Shown: one piece after another, positions 9,259-17,318 of the stretch | Numbering within the stretch: the stretch's first letter is position 1 | How the letters are laid out: each line of letters opens with the position of its first letter | Source: Brevundimonas vitisensis | GTDB lineage: Bacteria > Pseudomonadota > Alphaproteobacteria > Caulobacterales > Caulobacteraceae | Length of the DNA stretch: 64,000 nt | Reading direction: 5' to 3' | Assembly: GCF_016656965.1 (NCBI RefSeq) | Contig: NZ_CP067977.1 | Location: forward strand, 2,194,501-2,258,500 | Program-made: the position numbers and the translations under genes | The notes under the pieces: generated by a model | Databases searched by the model: none | What the model saw: only the letters and a program-made list of their open reading frames with translations | Told to the model about the DNA's origin: nothing

Positions 9259-10065
9259 TCAGGCGCCGGTGAACTGCGGCGGGCGTTTGTCGAGAAAGGC
9301 CTCGACGGCCTCCTTGTGGTCGGCGGTCTCGTGGGCCAGGGCCTGGAAGGCGGCGGATAGTTCCAGCACATCGGCCAGGCGCGAATGCTGACCCTCGCGC
9401 AACAGCCGCTTGGCCAACCGCACGGCGCGGGGCGGGTTGACGGCGATGCGCTCGGCCAGGGCCAGGGCCTGGTCCAGCACCTGGTCGGCCGGGACGACCC
9501 GGTTGACCAGACCCATGCCTTTGGCCTCTGCCGCCGAATAGGTGTCGCCGGTGAGGATCATCTCGGCGGCATTGGCATAGCCGATGGCCCGCGGCAGGAT
9601 CCAGGCTCCGCCGTCGCCGGGAACGATGCCCATCTTGACGAAGCTGGCGGCGAACTTGGCCGCGTCCGAGGCCACCCGCAGATCGCACAGGCAGGCGATG
9701 TCGCAGCCCAGGCCGATGGCATGGCCATTCACGGCGGCCACGGTGGCGATCTCCAGTCCGGCAAAAGCCAGGGCGATCTTCTGGACGCCGCGCCGATAGT
9801 TGTCGCGGGTGTCGGCCGGCGTGGCCAGGGGGCCGATGCCGTTTCGGTCGCGCATGCCCTTCAGATTGCCGCCGGCCGAAAAGGCCGAACCGGCACCGGT
9901 CAGAACCAGGACAGAAATTGCCGGGTCTGCGTTCGCGCGCTCGATCGCCGCGACCAGATCGGTGCAGTCGGAGTGTTCGCCGATCGCATTGCGCGTGTCG
10001 GGCCGGTTCAGCGTGACGACCGCGATACGGCCACGGGTCTCGTAAAGGGCGAAGGGTTCGCTCAT
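9259..10065 (-). CDS. Crotonase (enoyl-CoA hydratase/isomerase) family protein
   Basis: 268 residues. First oxyanion-hole segment GSAFSAGGNLKGM and second segment NGHAIGLGCDIACLCDLRVAS identify the crotonase fold. By hand alignment the two hydratase glutamates are not kept: the first position is Asp (GCDI) and the second Phe, while an Asp is present in IVPGDGG, as in some isomerase-type members. First gene of the reverse operon leading to DUF35, thiolase, folE and thioesterase. ATG 10065 was preferred over an in-frame upstream ATG at 10098, since family similarity starts here. Confidence 0.88.
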   Translation of the reverse strand: MSEPFALYETRGRIAVVTLNRPDTRNAIGEHSDCTDLVAAIERANADPAISVLVLTGAGSAFSAGGNLKGMRDRNGIGPLATPADTRDNYRRGVQKIALAFAGLEIATVAAVNGHAIGLGCDIACLCDLRVASDAAKFAASFVKMGIVPGDGGAWILPRAIGYANAAEMILTGDTYSAAEAKGMGLVNRVVPADQVLDQALALAERIAVNPPRAVRLAKRLLREGQHSRLADVLELSAAFQALAHETADHKEAVEAFLDKRPPQFTGA

Positions 10066-10264
10066 GGGATGGCGGCTTTCCTGCTCGTTCCGGGGCAAAG
10101 CATCCGCAAACGCGCTGCATCACAAGCGCCGCCTGAACGGCGGTCAGACATATCACCCACACGATGACCGGCGCGGCCTTCTTGTCTCGAGGGGCGACTT
10201 CACGACGATGCGGGATGAAGACGCGCAACCACTCAGGGTTGGGCGCGGGGAGGCGTTGCTGTTC
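10066..10264. promoter_or_regulatory. Divergent intergenic region between crotonase and CoA-transferase operons
   Basis: 199 bases expected to hold two promoters. It contains a small hairpin CCGCC-tgaac-GGCGG near 10127-10141 and a 6-base inverted repeat CGGTCA (10141-10146) / TGACCG (10165-10170) with an 18-base spacer, a possible operator. A purine-rich ribosome site lies just before the forward ATG at 10265. I could not assign convincing -35/-10 boxes. Confidence 0.35.
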
Positions 10265-11491
10265 ATGTCGTCCAAGGCCCTGGAAGGCGTCAGGATCCTG
10301 GATCTCAGTCGGGTGCTGGCTGCGCCGCTGGCCAGTCAGCTGCTGGCTGATCTGGGCGCCGACGTGATCAAGGTCGAGCGCCCCGGGACCGGCGACGAAA
10401 GCCGGGAATATGGCCCGCCCTTCCTGAACGACAGCGACGGCAATCCGACCTCGGATGCAGCCTTCTTTTTGAGCTGCAACCGCAACAAGCGATCCATCAC
10501 CGTCGATCTGGCCTCGCCCGAAGGGCAGGAGATCGTCCGTCGCCTGGCGGCCCAGAGCGATGTGGTGCTGGAGAACTTCAAGACCGGGGCGCTGAAGAAG
10601 TACGGCCTGGACTACGACAGTCTGAAGGCCATCAATCCGGGGCTGATCTATTGTTCGATCACCGGCTTCGGCCAGACCGGACCTATGGCGCAAAAGCCCG
10701 GATACGACGGCGTCTTTCAGGCCATGGGCGGGATGATGAGCGTCTCGGGTCTGCCCGACGGCGTGCCGGGCGGAGGGCCTATGAAAGTCGGCATCTCCAT
10801 GGTCGACATCCTGACCAGCCTCTACGCCTCCAGCGCCATCCTGGCGGCTCTGCACCACCGCGACGCGGGCGGGGGGACCGGCCAGCACATCGACCTGTCA
10901 CTGCTGGACTGCGGGGTGGCGTCGCTGAGCCACTTCGCCATGAGCTATCTGGTCTCAGGCGAGATTCCGGCCCGTCGGGGCAATGGCGGCTATGGCGGTG
11001 TGCCGTCGCAGACCTTTCGCTGTTCGGACCGGGACATCTTCCTGACGGCGGGCAACAATGTGCAGTTCGCACGTCTGTGCCGGGCGCTGGACCGGCCGGA
11101 GCTGGCCAAGGATCCGCGCTTCGACAATACGGCGGGGCGGATCTGCAATCGCGACGCCCTGCTGGAAATCCTGGATGCGGTGTTCGCGACGCGAACCGCC
11201 GAGGACTGGCTGGCGCGGCTGGACGTGGCCGATGTGCCTTCCAGCCCGGTCAATGACATCGCTGACGCCCTGGCCAATCCACAGATCGTGCATCGCGGCA
11301 TGGTGCGAGAGATCGACCATCCGGTGGCCGGAAAGCTGAAGGCCCTGAGCAATCCCATCCGCCTGTCTGAGACCCCGATCGAGGACTATGCCCCGCCCCC
11401 GCTGGTGGGAGAGCATACAGACGCCATCCTGGCCTCGGTCGGATACGAGCCGGATGCCGTGGCTGCCCTGCGCCGATCGCGCGTCATCTGA
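10265..11491 (+). CDS. CaiB/BaiF family (class III) CoA-transferase
   Basis: 408 residues. N-terminal LEGVRILDLSRVLAAPLASQ and LGADVIKVERPGTGDESR, then NRNKRSITVDL and the GPMAQKPGYDGVFQAMGGMM region, where the Asp of GYD is the conserved acyl-anhydride-forming residue of formyl-CoA transferase-type enzymes. It would move CoA between acyl-CoA and a free acid, activating the substrate without ATP. ATG 10265 has GGGAGG upstream; a longer in-frame reading to 10064 has no similarity. First gene of the forward operon with crotonase, SDR and crotonase. Confidence 0.9.
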   Translation: MSSKALEGVRILDLSRVLAAPLASQLLADLGADVIKVERPGTGDESREYGPPFLNDSDGNPTSDAAFFLSCNRNKRSITVDLASPEGQEIVRRLAAQSDVVLENFKTGALKKYGLDYDSLKAINPGLIYCSITGFGQTGPMAQKPGYDGVFQAMGGMMSVSGLPDGVPGGGPMKVGISMVDILTSLYASSAILAALHHRDAGGGTGQHIDLSLLDCGVASLSHFAMSYLVSGEIPARRGNGGYGGVPSQTFRCSDRDIFLTAGNNVQFARLCRALDRPELAKDPRFDNTAGRICNRDALLEILDAVFATRTAEDWLARLDVADVPSSPVNDIADALANPQIVHRGMVREIDHPVAGKLKALSNPIRLSETPIEDYAPPPLVGEHTDAILASVGYEPDAVAALRRSRVI

Positions 11492-11549
11492 AAAACCCCC
11501 TGCGACGGCTCCCCGCGTCGCTTCACGTCATCCCGAAGGAAAGCCCGCC

Positions 11550-12338
11550 ATGACCGACAAGATTCTGAGCCGCAAGGACGGCCCGATCGGCCACATGATC
11601 TTCAACAACCCCGACAAGCTGAACGCCATCTCGCTGGAGATGTGGGAGGGGATGTCGACCATCATGGCCGACTTCGAGAGCGATCCGGTCATCCGCGTCA
11701 TCGTGATATCGGGCGCGGGGGGCGTATCCTTCATCGCCGGCGCCGACGTCTCGAAATACGAGGAAGAGCGGATGGGCGAGAATGCTCAGGAGCACTATGC
11801 GCAGACCGGCGAGCGCGGCCTGTCGGCCATCTATAATTCGACCAAGGTGACGATCGCGGCCATCGACGGCTGGTGCATCGGCGGGGGCATCTCGGTCGCG
11901 GTGTCCTGCGACCTGCGCTACTGCTCGTCCAAATCGAAGTTCGGCCAGCCGGCCATGCGCTACGGGATCGGCTATCGCTACAAGAGCCTGTCGCGGCTGG
12001 TGGACATCATCGGCGTACCCGCATCCAAGGATATGCTGCTGGGCGGGCTGCAGTTCACCGCCGAGGAGGCCTACGCCAAGGGGCTGGTCGGACGGGTGCT
12101 GGCGGAGGGCGAGGAATTCGATGCCTTCATCAAGAAGACGGCGTCCCAGATCGCTGGCGGCGCGCCGCTGACCGCCGAGCAGATCAAATACACCCTGGCC
12201 ACGATCCTGAAGGATCCGGCCGATCGCGATCTGGCCAAATGCGAGGAGATGTTCCAGACCTGTTATGCGTCCTCGGACTATAAGGAAGGCATCCGCGCCT
12301 TTGCCGAGAAGCGCAAGCCGGTGTTCACCGGCAGCTGA
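11550..12338 (+). CDS. Crotonase family protein
   Basis: 262 residues. Oxyanion-hole motifs GGVSFIAGADVSKY and DGWCIGGGISVAVSCDLRYC show a crotonase fold. At the first hydratase Glu position there is Ser (GGGIS), and FGQPAMRYG has Ala at the second, so a simple enoyl-CoA hydratase activity is not expected; isomerase, hydrolase or another crotonase reaction is possible. ATG 11550 has GAAGGA nine bases upstream. Ends with the common AEKRKPVFTG tail. Confidence 0.88.
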   Translation: MTDKILSRKDGPIGHMIFNNPDKLNAISLEMWEGMSTIMADFESDPVIRVIVISGAGGVSFIAGADVSKYEEERMGENAQEHYAQTGERGLSAIYNSTKVTIAAIDGWCIGGGISVAVSCDLRYCSSKSKFGQPAMRYGIGYRYKSLSRLVDIIGVPASKDMLLGGLQFTAEEAYAKGLVGRVLAEGEEFDAFIKKTASQIAGGAPLTAEQIKYTLATILKDPADRDLAKCEEMFQTCYASSDYKEGIRAFAEKRKPVFTGS

Positions 12339-12352
12339 CCGGAGCAGTGACC

Positions 12353-13036
12353 ATGCAGGACAAGATCGTCGTCATCACCGGAGCCTCCGGCGCGCTGGGG
12401 CGCGTCGTGGCTGCGCGAGCCGCCGCCCTAGGCGCGCGGGTCGTGGCGGTCGATCATGCGAGCGAGGCCCCGCCGGGCCTGGCCGAGGCCCTGGGCGAGC
12501 ACGGCGTAATCCGGGGGGGCGTGGACCTGTCCGACGCCGCCGCCGCCGAGGCGGCCATCACGGCGGCCGGGTCGGTCGATGTCCTGATCAATATCGCGGG
12601 CGGCTTTGCGTGGGAGACCGTGTCGGACGGCGAGGTCGCGACCTGGGACCGGCTGTATCGGCTGAACGTCGTGACGGCGCTGAACGCCTGCCGGGCCGCC
12701 CTGCCGCATCTGGTTGCCAGCGGAGCAGGCCGGATCGTCAACATCGGGGCCAATGCCGCGCACAAGGCCGCGACCGGCATGGGGGCCTATGCCGCGTCCA
12801 AAGCCGGCGTGCATCGCCTGACCGAGGCCTTGGCCGAGGAGTACAAGGGCCGCGTCACGGTCAATGCCGTCCTGCCCTCCATCATCGACACTCCGGCCAA
12901 TCGCAAGGATATGCCGGACGCCGATTTCGGAACCTGGGTCACACCGGATGAGCTGGCCGAGGTGATCCTGTTCCTGGCGTCTGATGCGGCCAGTGCCGTC
13001 ACCGGGGCGCTGATCCCGGTTACTGGGCGGGTCTGA
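12353..13036 (+). CDS. SDR oxidoreductase resembling dihydropteridine reductase (QDPR)
   Basis: 227 residues. Glycine motif GASGALG (10-16) and Tyr146-x3-Lys150 are present, but the catalytic Ser position, 13 before the Tyr, is Ala133. The same absence of Ser is known in dihydropteridine reductase, and the C-terminal segment AVLPSIIDTPANRKDMP followed by DADF (about 173-191) closely follows the QDPR pattern of LDTP, NRK, MP and ADF, as does the IAGGF segment near 81-85. QDPR reduces quinonoid dihydropterin to tetrahydropterin with NADH. ATG 12353 has GGAG upstream; a GTG at 12347 is the alternative. Similar SDRs are frequent in bacteria and not proven DHPRs, so the function is an inference. 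Confidence 0.8.
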   Translation: MQDKIVVITGASGALGRVVAARAAALGARVVAVDHASEAPPGLAEALGEHGVIRGGVDLSDAAAAEAAITAAGSVDVLINIAGGFAWETVSDGEVATWDRLYRLNVVTALNACRAALPHLVASGAGRIVNIGANAAHKAATGMGAYAASKAGVHRLTEALAEEYKGRVTVNAVLPSIIDTPANRKDMPDADFGTWVTPDELAEVILFLASDAASAVTGALIPVTGRV

Positions 13037-13040
13037 CGCC

Positions 13041-13940
13041 ATGACCTATCGCGGCAAGTGGCTGAACGATCCGAAGGAGGTCCTGTTCGAGGTCGCCGAT
13101 CGCGTGGCGCGCATCACCCTGAACAAGCCCGACAAGCGCAACGCCCTGTCGCCCCAGACGCTGCAGGACCTGCACGACGCCCTCTTGGAGGCGGACGACC
13201 GGCTGGACGTCAATGTCATCATCCTTCAGGGCGCGGGCAAGGATTTCTGCGCCGGCTACGACCTGGCCGGGGTCTATGCGGGGCGTCAGGCCGAGAGCGA
13301 GATCGAGGCGTCCGCCTATCGCTCCTCCTCGGGCAGCTATGACGACGACGCCTGGTTCATGGAGCGGCAACAGGCCCTGACCACGGTCATCTTCGACCTG
13401 CACAAGCCGGTGATCGCGCGGGTGCACGGCAACTGTCTGGCGGGCGGCACGGACCTGGCCTTGATGTGCGATTTCGTCATCGTATCGGACGAGGCGAAGA
13501 TCGGCTTTCCGGCCACCCGTGCCAACGGGTCGCCGCCAAACCATATGTGGATCTATCACTGCGGCCCGCAGTGGGCGAAGCGGATGCTGATGACCGGCGA
13601 CAGCATCCTGGGGCGTGATGCAGTGACCATCGGCCTGGCCCTGGAATCGGCCCCGGCCGACCAGTTGGATGCCTGCGTCGACGAACTGGCGCGGCGATTG
13701 TCCTTCGTCGACAACGAGCTGCTGTCCGCCCACAAGCGGATCGTCAACCTGGCCCTGGAGGTCATGGGGGCCAGGACAATCCAGCGCCTTGCAGCCGAGA
13801 ACGATGCCCGTGCCCACCTGTCCAAGGGGCCGCGCCGGACGCAGTTCAAGGCCGATATGGCCGAACATGGTCTGAAGACGGCCCTGACCCACCGCGATGC
13901 GCCGTTCGGCGACGGGATTGTGCGCCTGCGTCGGGATTGA
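13041..13940 (+). CDS. Crotonase family protein
   Basis: 299 residues, longer than the other crotonases here because of an insert of about 25 residues after the first oxyanion segment (GKDFCAGYDLAGVY). The second segment HGNCLAGGTDLALMCDFVI has Asp where hydratases have the first Glu, and the second Glu position is Thr. Starts four bases after the SDR stop and ends the CoA-transferase operon; a small CGCTGC-acc-GCAGCG hairpin follows immediately (13941-13955). Probably an acyl-CoA isomerase or hydratase-like enzyme; reaction not determined. Confidence 0.87.
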   Translation: MTYRGKWLNDPKEVLFEVADRVARITLNKPDKRNALSPQTLQDLHDALLEADDRLDVNVIILQGAGKDFCAGYDLAGVYAGRQAESEIEASAYRSSSGSYDDDAWFMERQQALTTVIFDLHKPVIARVHGNCLAGGTDLALMCDFVIVSDEAKIGFPATRANGSPPNHMWIYHCGPQWAKRMLMTGDSILGRDAVTIGLALESAPADQLDACVDELARRLSFVDNELLSAHKRIVNLALEVMGARTIQRLAAENDARAHLSKGPRRTQFKADMAEHGLKTALTHRDAPFGDGIVRLRRD

Positions 13941-14067
13941 CGCTGCACCGCAGCGATCGGTGTCGCGATCAGGGGCGTCAGCGTGTTTCGACGGTTTTAC
14001 ACGCAAGACGGGACGGCTAGTCTGTCTGCTTCGGCGTCCGGTGTTCGGTCGCGACGACGGACTGCCC

Positions 14068-14814
14068 ATGCTGCTCGAATCCGGCCCGCTTCCGCTTTAC
14101 CACCAGTTGGAACAGGACCTGCGTGCGCGCCTACACGCCGGTCAGTACGCCCCCGGCGACGCCCTGCCTTCCGAAGAGCGGATATGCGAGCAGTATGGCG
14201 TCAGCCGGATCACCGTGCGCAGGGCATTGGACGCGCTGATCGCCCAGGGGCTGATCGTCAAGCGGCGCGGGGTCGGCTCCTTCGTAGCGGAACCCAAGAC
14301 CGGGGCCCGGACCATTTCCTTGCGGGGCTCGCTGGACGAATTCCTGTCGGGCGCCGGCGTGATGGAGCCCGATCGGCTGTCTCTGACGCACGACGCCACC
14401 AACGCCCAGGCCGCCGCGAACCTGAACCTGCCCGAAGATGCTCAGCTGACGCGGATTGAACTGGTCAGCCGGATCGACGGCGAACCGACGGCTCATCTGG
14501 AAATCTATTTCCCGCATGAGGTCGGGCGCCAGCTGGAGCATCACGACTTTCTGAAGGCGGGGGTGCCGATCATCCGGGCAGTCGAGCGGCGACTGAATGT
14601 TCGGGTCAGTCGCGCCCAGCAGAAGATTGAATCCAGCACCGCAGGCGAGGTCGCGGCGGCTCACCTGGGGCTGCAGCCTGGCGATCCGGTCCTGTTCGTC
14701 ACCCGTGTCTACTATCTGGCCAGCGGCCAACCCATCGAAGCTGTATTCGTCCGCTACCATCCCGCGCGATACAGCTATGTCATTGAATTCAATGCGGACG
14801 GCCGCGGGCGATAA
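14068..14814 (+). CDS. GntR/HutC family transcriptional regulator (UTRA domain)
   Basis: 248 residues. N-terminal GntR winged helix (LPLYHQLEQDLRARL, GDALPSEERICEQYGVSRIT, RRALDALIAQGLIVKRRGVG) and a UTRA effector domain from about residue 90 (LRGSLDEFLSG, LVSRIDGEPTAHLEIYFP, GDPVLFVTRVYYLASGQPIE). HutC-type members usually repress nearby catabolic genes and release DNA on binding a pathway acid or CoA ester. ATG 14068 begins at the family N-terminus; it follows the CoA-transferase operon by 127 bases and may share its control. Confidence 0.92.
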   Translation: MLLESGPLPLYHQLEQDLRARLHAGQYAPGDALPSEERICEQYGVSRITVRRALDALIAQGLIVKRRGVGSFVAEPKTGARTISLRGSLDEFLSGAGVMEPDRLSLTHDATNAQAAANLNLPEDAQLTRIELVSRIDGEPTAHLEIYFPHEVGRQLEHHDFLKAGVPIIRAVERRLNVRVSRAQQKIESSTAGEVAAAHLGLQPGDPVLFVTRVYYLASGQPIEAVFVRYHPARYSYVIEFNADGRGR

Positions 14815-14930
14815 GCCTGGGCAAAACCCATAAAGCGAACGTCATTCGAAAAAACACACGCCCTACCTTGCGAGCCTCAACTTGTTATGACAGCATGACG
14901 TCATAAGAAAAGGCATAGGGAAACGTCGTC
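14815..14930. promoter_or_regulatory. iclR upstream region with inverted-repeat operator (14882-14909)
   Basis: Just before the second iclR gene lies TTATGAC (14885-14891), eight bases, then GTCATAA (14900-14906): a perfect 7-base inverted repeat, extended to nine of ten matching bases per arm from 14882 to 14909. The right arm contains the perfect 8-base palindrome TGACGTCA (14897-14904). The region is AT-rich compared with its surroundings. Most likely an autoregulatory operator of the IclR protein encoded directly downstream. Confidence 0.6.
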
Positions 14931-15743
14931 ATGGTCAAGTCGCTGGACCCGAAGAAGATCAAGTCCGCACAGCGTGCGCTTGAGGTGCTGGAGTACTTTT
15001 CCGACAGCCGGCCGACGGCCACCGTCATGGATATCGCCCGGTCCATGGGCTATCCCCAGTCCAGCACGTCGGAACTGCTCAACTGTCTGGTTTCCTTGGG
15101 CTATCTGGAGCGCGACCGTGACGCGCGGACCTATCGCCCCACGGCCCGCGTCGCTGTGATCGGCTCCTCCGTCCAGCCGGAACTGTTCCGCAAAGGGCGC
15201 CTGTTGGCCATTCTGGACCACCTGTCAGAAGAGGCTGGCGTCACGGTGACCCTCGCGCACAAGGTCGGGATGTCGATGCAGCACATCCATGTGGTGCGGG
15301 CGGCCGACAGCGCGATCGAGATTCCCGCCGCCACAGGGCTGGCAACCTCGGCGCCCGGCAAGGCCCTGCTGGCGACCTTCGATCCGAACCTCGTCAGGAA
15401 GCTGGTGCACCGCATCAATGCCGAGGCCCCCGAAGGCACGGCCCGCATCTGTGCCACGGAGCTGGCCGACGAGCTGCGCGCCTGTGCCATTCAGGGCTAT
15501 GCCCTGCACCTCGAGGACGGTCAGGCCAGCCTGTCGATGTTGATCTCCCAGGGCCGCGACGCCCATGCCCTGGTCCTGACCATCCATGGCGATGCCACGA
15601 TGTTCGAGGCCCATCGCGATTGGCTGTTGCAGATGGTGCGCGGTGCGATCGCGCGCCTGACCAATCCGTCCATGAGCCGTCCCCTGATCGAGGCACCCCT
15701 GACCGAGGCGGGCGTCGCCGAACCGATGCGCCGCTCAGCCTGA
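14931..15743 (+). CDS. IclR family transcriptional regulator
   Basis: 270 residues. IclR winged helix at about 8-65 (KIKSAQRALEVLEYFSDSRP, MDIARSMGYPQSSTSELLN, LVSLGYLERD) followed by an effector domain with ATGLATSAPGKALLATF and later GYALHLEDGQASLSMLI. The second domain is more divergent than in the IclR at 4495. It is followed by a strong bidirectional terminator and faces the reverse thiolase-like operon, so it probably controls one or more of the surrounding operons; the inverted repeat at 14882-14909 suggests autoregulation. Confidence 0.9.
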   Translation: MVKSLDPKKIKSAQRALEVLEYFSDSRPTATVMDIARSMGYPQSSTSELLNCLVSLGYLERDRDARTYRPTARVAVIGSSVQPELFRKGRLLAILDHLSEEAGVTVTLAHKVGMSMQHIHVVRAADSAIEIPAATGLATSAPGKALLATFDPNLVRKLVHRINAEAPEGTARICATELADELRACAIQGYALHLEDGQASLSMLISQGRDAHALVLTIHGDATMFEAHRDWLLQMVRGAIARLTNPSMSRPLIEAPLTEAGVAEPMRRSA

Positions 15744-15764
15744 TCTTCCAAACTGTCAAACAAC

Positions 15765-15794
15765 GAACGGCCGCCCCGACCGGGGCGGCCGTTC
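15765..15794. terminator. Bidirectional terminator between iclR and the thiolase-like gene
   Basis: Perfect 13-base stem GAACGGCCGCCCC (15765-15777) / GGGGCGGCCGTTC (15782-15794) with a GACC loop. Forward it is followed by TCGTTTCTC; in reverse by GTTGTTTGAC, both T-rich. It lies between the converging stops at 15743 and 15802 and can serve both genes. Confidence 0.85.
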
Positions 15795-15801
15795 TCGTTT
15801 C

Positions 15802-16941
15802 TCAGAGGCCCAGGATCACCGTGGCCTGGCTGGACAGGACGCCGCCGTTGCCGTGGGCCAGGGCGCGTTCGGCCCCGGTGATCTGACGATCGCCGCACTC
15901 GCCACGCAACTGGCGCACGGCCTCGACGAGTGTGAACAGGCCGTACATGCCGGGATGGCAGCAGGACAGGCCGCCGCCATTGGTGTTCACCGCCAGAGAT
16001 CCGCCCGGTGCGATGGCACCGTCCTGGACGAACCGCCCACCCTCGCCCTTGGGGCAGAAGCCCAGGTCTTCCAGGAACAGGATCGTGTTGATGGTGAAGG
16101 CGTCATAGACCTGGACCACATCGATATCCGATGGGCCGAGCCCCGCCTGGGCATAGGCGCGCGCGCCCGAGGCCTGGGCCGCCGTGACCGTCAGGTCGTC
16201 CAGCCAGCCGATCTCGCGATGGTGGGTCTCGGCGGCCGCGCCCAGGACATGGACCGGCTTGCGCTTCAGGTCGCGGGCCCGGTCGGCGCGGGTCATGACG
16301 ATCGCAGCGGCCCCATCCGTGACCAGGCAGCAATCCAGCACCGTCAGCGGGTCGGAGACCCGTCGCGAGGCCAGATAGTCGTCGAGCGTCAGAGGGTCTC
16401 GCTTGAATGCCTCGGGGTTCAACTGGGCCCACTCGCGCGCGGCCAGGGCGACGGCGCCCAGCTGTTCGCGTGTGGTGCCGTACTGATGCATGTGGCGCGC
16501 GGTCGCCAGGGCATAGGAGCTGACCGGATTCAGCGGGCGATAGGGGGCTTCGTACCGCATCGGCTGAACGGTCGAGACCAGCTTGCCCGTCGCGGTCGCC
16601 TGGTTCGACCCATAGGCGATCAGGGCGCAGTCGATCAGCCCAGCATCCAGCAGGAAGGCGGCATGCTCGACATAGGTCTGAAACGCCGAGCCGCCGGTGC
16701 GGTTGTTGTCGGTGACCTTGGGCCGAATACCCAGATACTGAGCAAACGACAGCCCGCCCATGGTGTCGGTGGGGTGACAGAAGAATAGACCGTCGACGTC
16801 GGTTAGGCTCAGGCCCGCATCTTCCAGTGCCAGGCCGGCGGCGATGGCGGCCAGATCGGAAGCCTCGAAACCGGGCGCGCGTCCCTGGCCGAAGGTGGCG
16901 GCCCCGACGACGGCCGTGCGGCCGGAAGGGAAACCGCTCAT
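15802..16941 (-). CDS. Thiolase-fold lipid-transfer (Ltp-like) protein lacking the catalytic Cys; candidate aldolase
   Basis: 379 residues. The thiolase fold is clear, but the usual Cys segment is replaced by DNNRTGGSAFQ (79-88), with no Cys at the nucleophile position. The HDCF/NEAF motif is VYDAF and the GHP-x-GATG region is CCHPGMYG, so tyrosines occupy active-site positions. This pattern is known from Ltp2-type steroid side-chain aldolases, thiolase relatives that perform a retro-aldol cut together with a DUF35 partner. The DUF35 gene directly upstream overlaps it by four bases (ATGA). Aldolase function is inferred from these changes. Confidence 0.82.
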   Translation of the reverse strand: MSGFPSGRTAVVGAATFGQGRAPGFEASDLAAIAAGLALEDAGLSLTDVDGLFFCHPTDTMGGLSFAQYLGIRPKVTDNNRTGGSAFQTYVEHAAFLLDAGLIDCALIAYGSNQATATGKLVSTVQPMRYEAPYRPLNPVSSYALATARHMHQYGTTREQLGAVALAAREWAQLNPEAFKRDPLTLDDYLASRRVSDPLTVLDCCLVTDGAAAIVMTRADRARDLKRKPVHVLGAAAETHHREIGWLDDLTVTAAQASGARAYAQAGLGPSDIDVVQVYDAFTINTILFLEDLGFCPKGEGGRFVQDGAIAPGGSLAVNTNGGGLSCCHPGMYGLFTLVEAVRQLRGECGDRQITGAERALAHGNGGVLSSQATVILGL

Positions 16942-17315
16942 TGGCCATCCTCCACGGGATCGAAGACAACGACCGGCTCACCGTCTTGATCGATAATCCG
17001 TGCACAGACGATCATACCGATGGTCACGGCTTCGGGGTCCAGTCCCTCGACCCGGCTCATCATACGGACGCCCTCGTCCAGGTCGATCAGGGCGACGTTA
17101 TAGCTGGGCTCCGGCGGCCTTTTGCGCACCACGGTGGTGGAATAGACGATCCCCCGGCCCGAGGCCTCGACCCATTCCAGGTCGCGCGCACCGGTGCCCG
17201 GCGCGACGGCCCTTGGATAGAAGACGAAGGCCCCCGTCCCCCTCGAGCGCTGGATCATGAACCGCCCCTCGGCCAGGAAGGCGCGGAACTCGGAATCGGG
17301 GTGGGTGACGTCCAT
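16938..17315 (-). CDS. DUF35 OB-fold protein with zinc-ribbon cysteines lost
   Basis: 125 residues. The OB-fold part is normal (GRGIVYSTTVVRKRPPEPSY, NVALIDLDEGVRMMSRVEG, IGMIVCARII). The N-terminal ribbon keeps its layout (MIQRSRGTGAFVFYPRAVAP) but the four cysteine positions seen in the other two DUF35 proteins here are Ser24, Thr27, Ala38 and Thr41 by spacing, so no zinc can be bound there. Overlaps the Ltp-like thiolase by four bases and lies three bases after the crotonase gene, giving a fixed order crotonase-DUF35-Ltp. Most likely the structural partner of the Ltp protein. Confidence 0.85.
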   Translation of the reverse strand: MDVTHPDSEFRAFLAEGRFMIQRSRGTGAFVFYPRAVAPGTGARDLEWVEASGRGIVYSTTVVRKRPPEPSYNVALIDLDEGVRMMSRVEGLDPEAVTIGMIVCARIIDQDGEPVVVFDPVEDGQ

Positions 17316-17318
17316 GGA

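Noticed and set aside
8825..10888. Single 687-codon minus-strand frame as a DUF35 fusion protein
   Set aside because: Only the last 141 codons match DUF35; the rest is the out-of-frame shadow of the crotonase and CoA-transferase genes.
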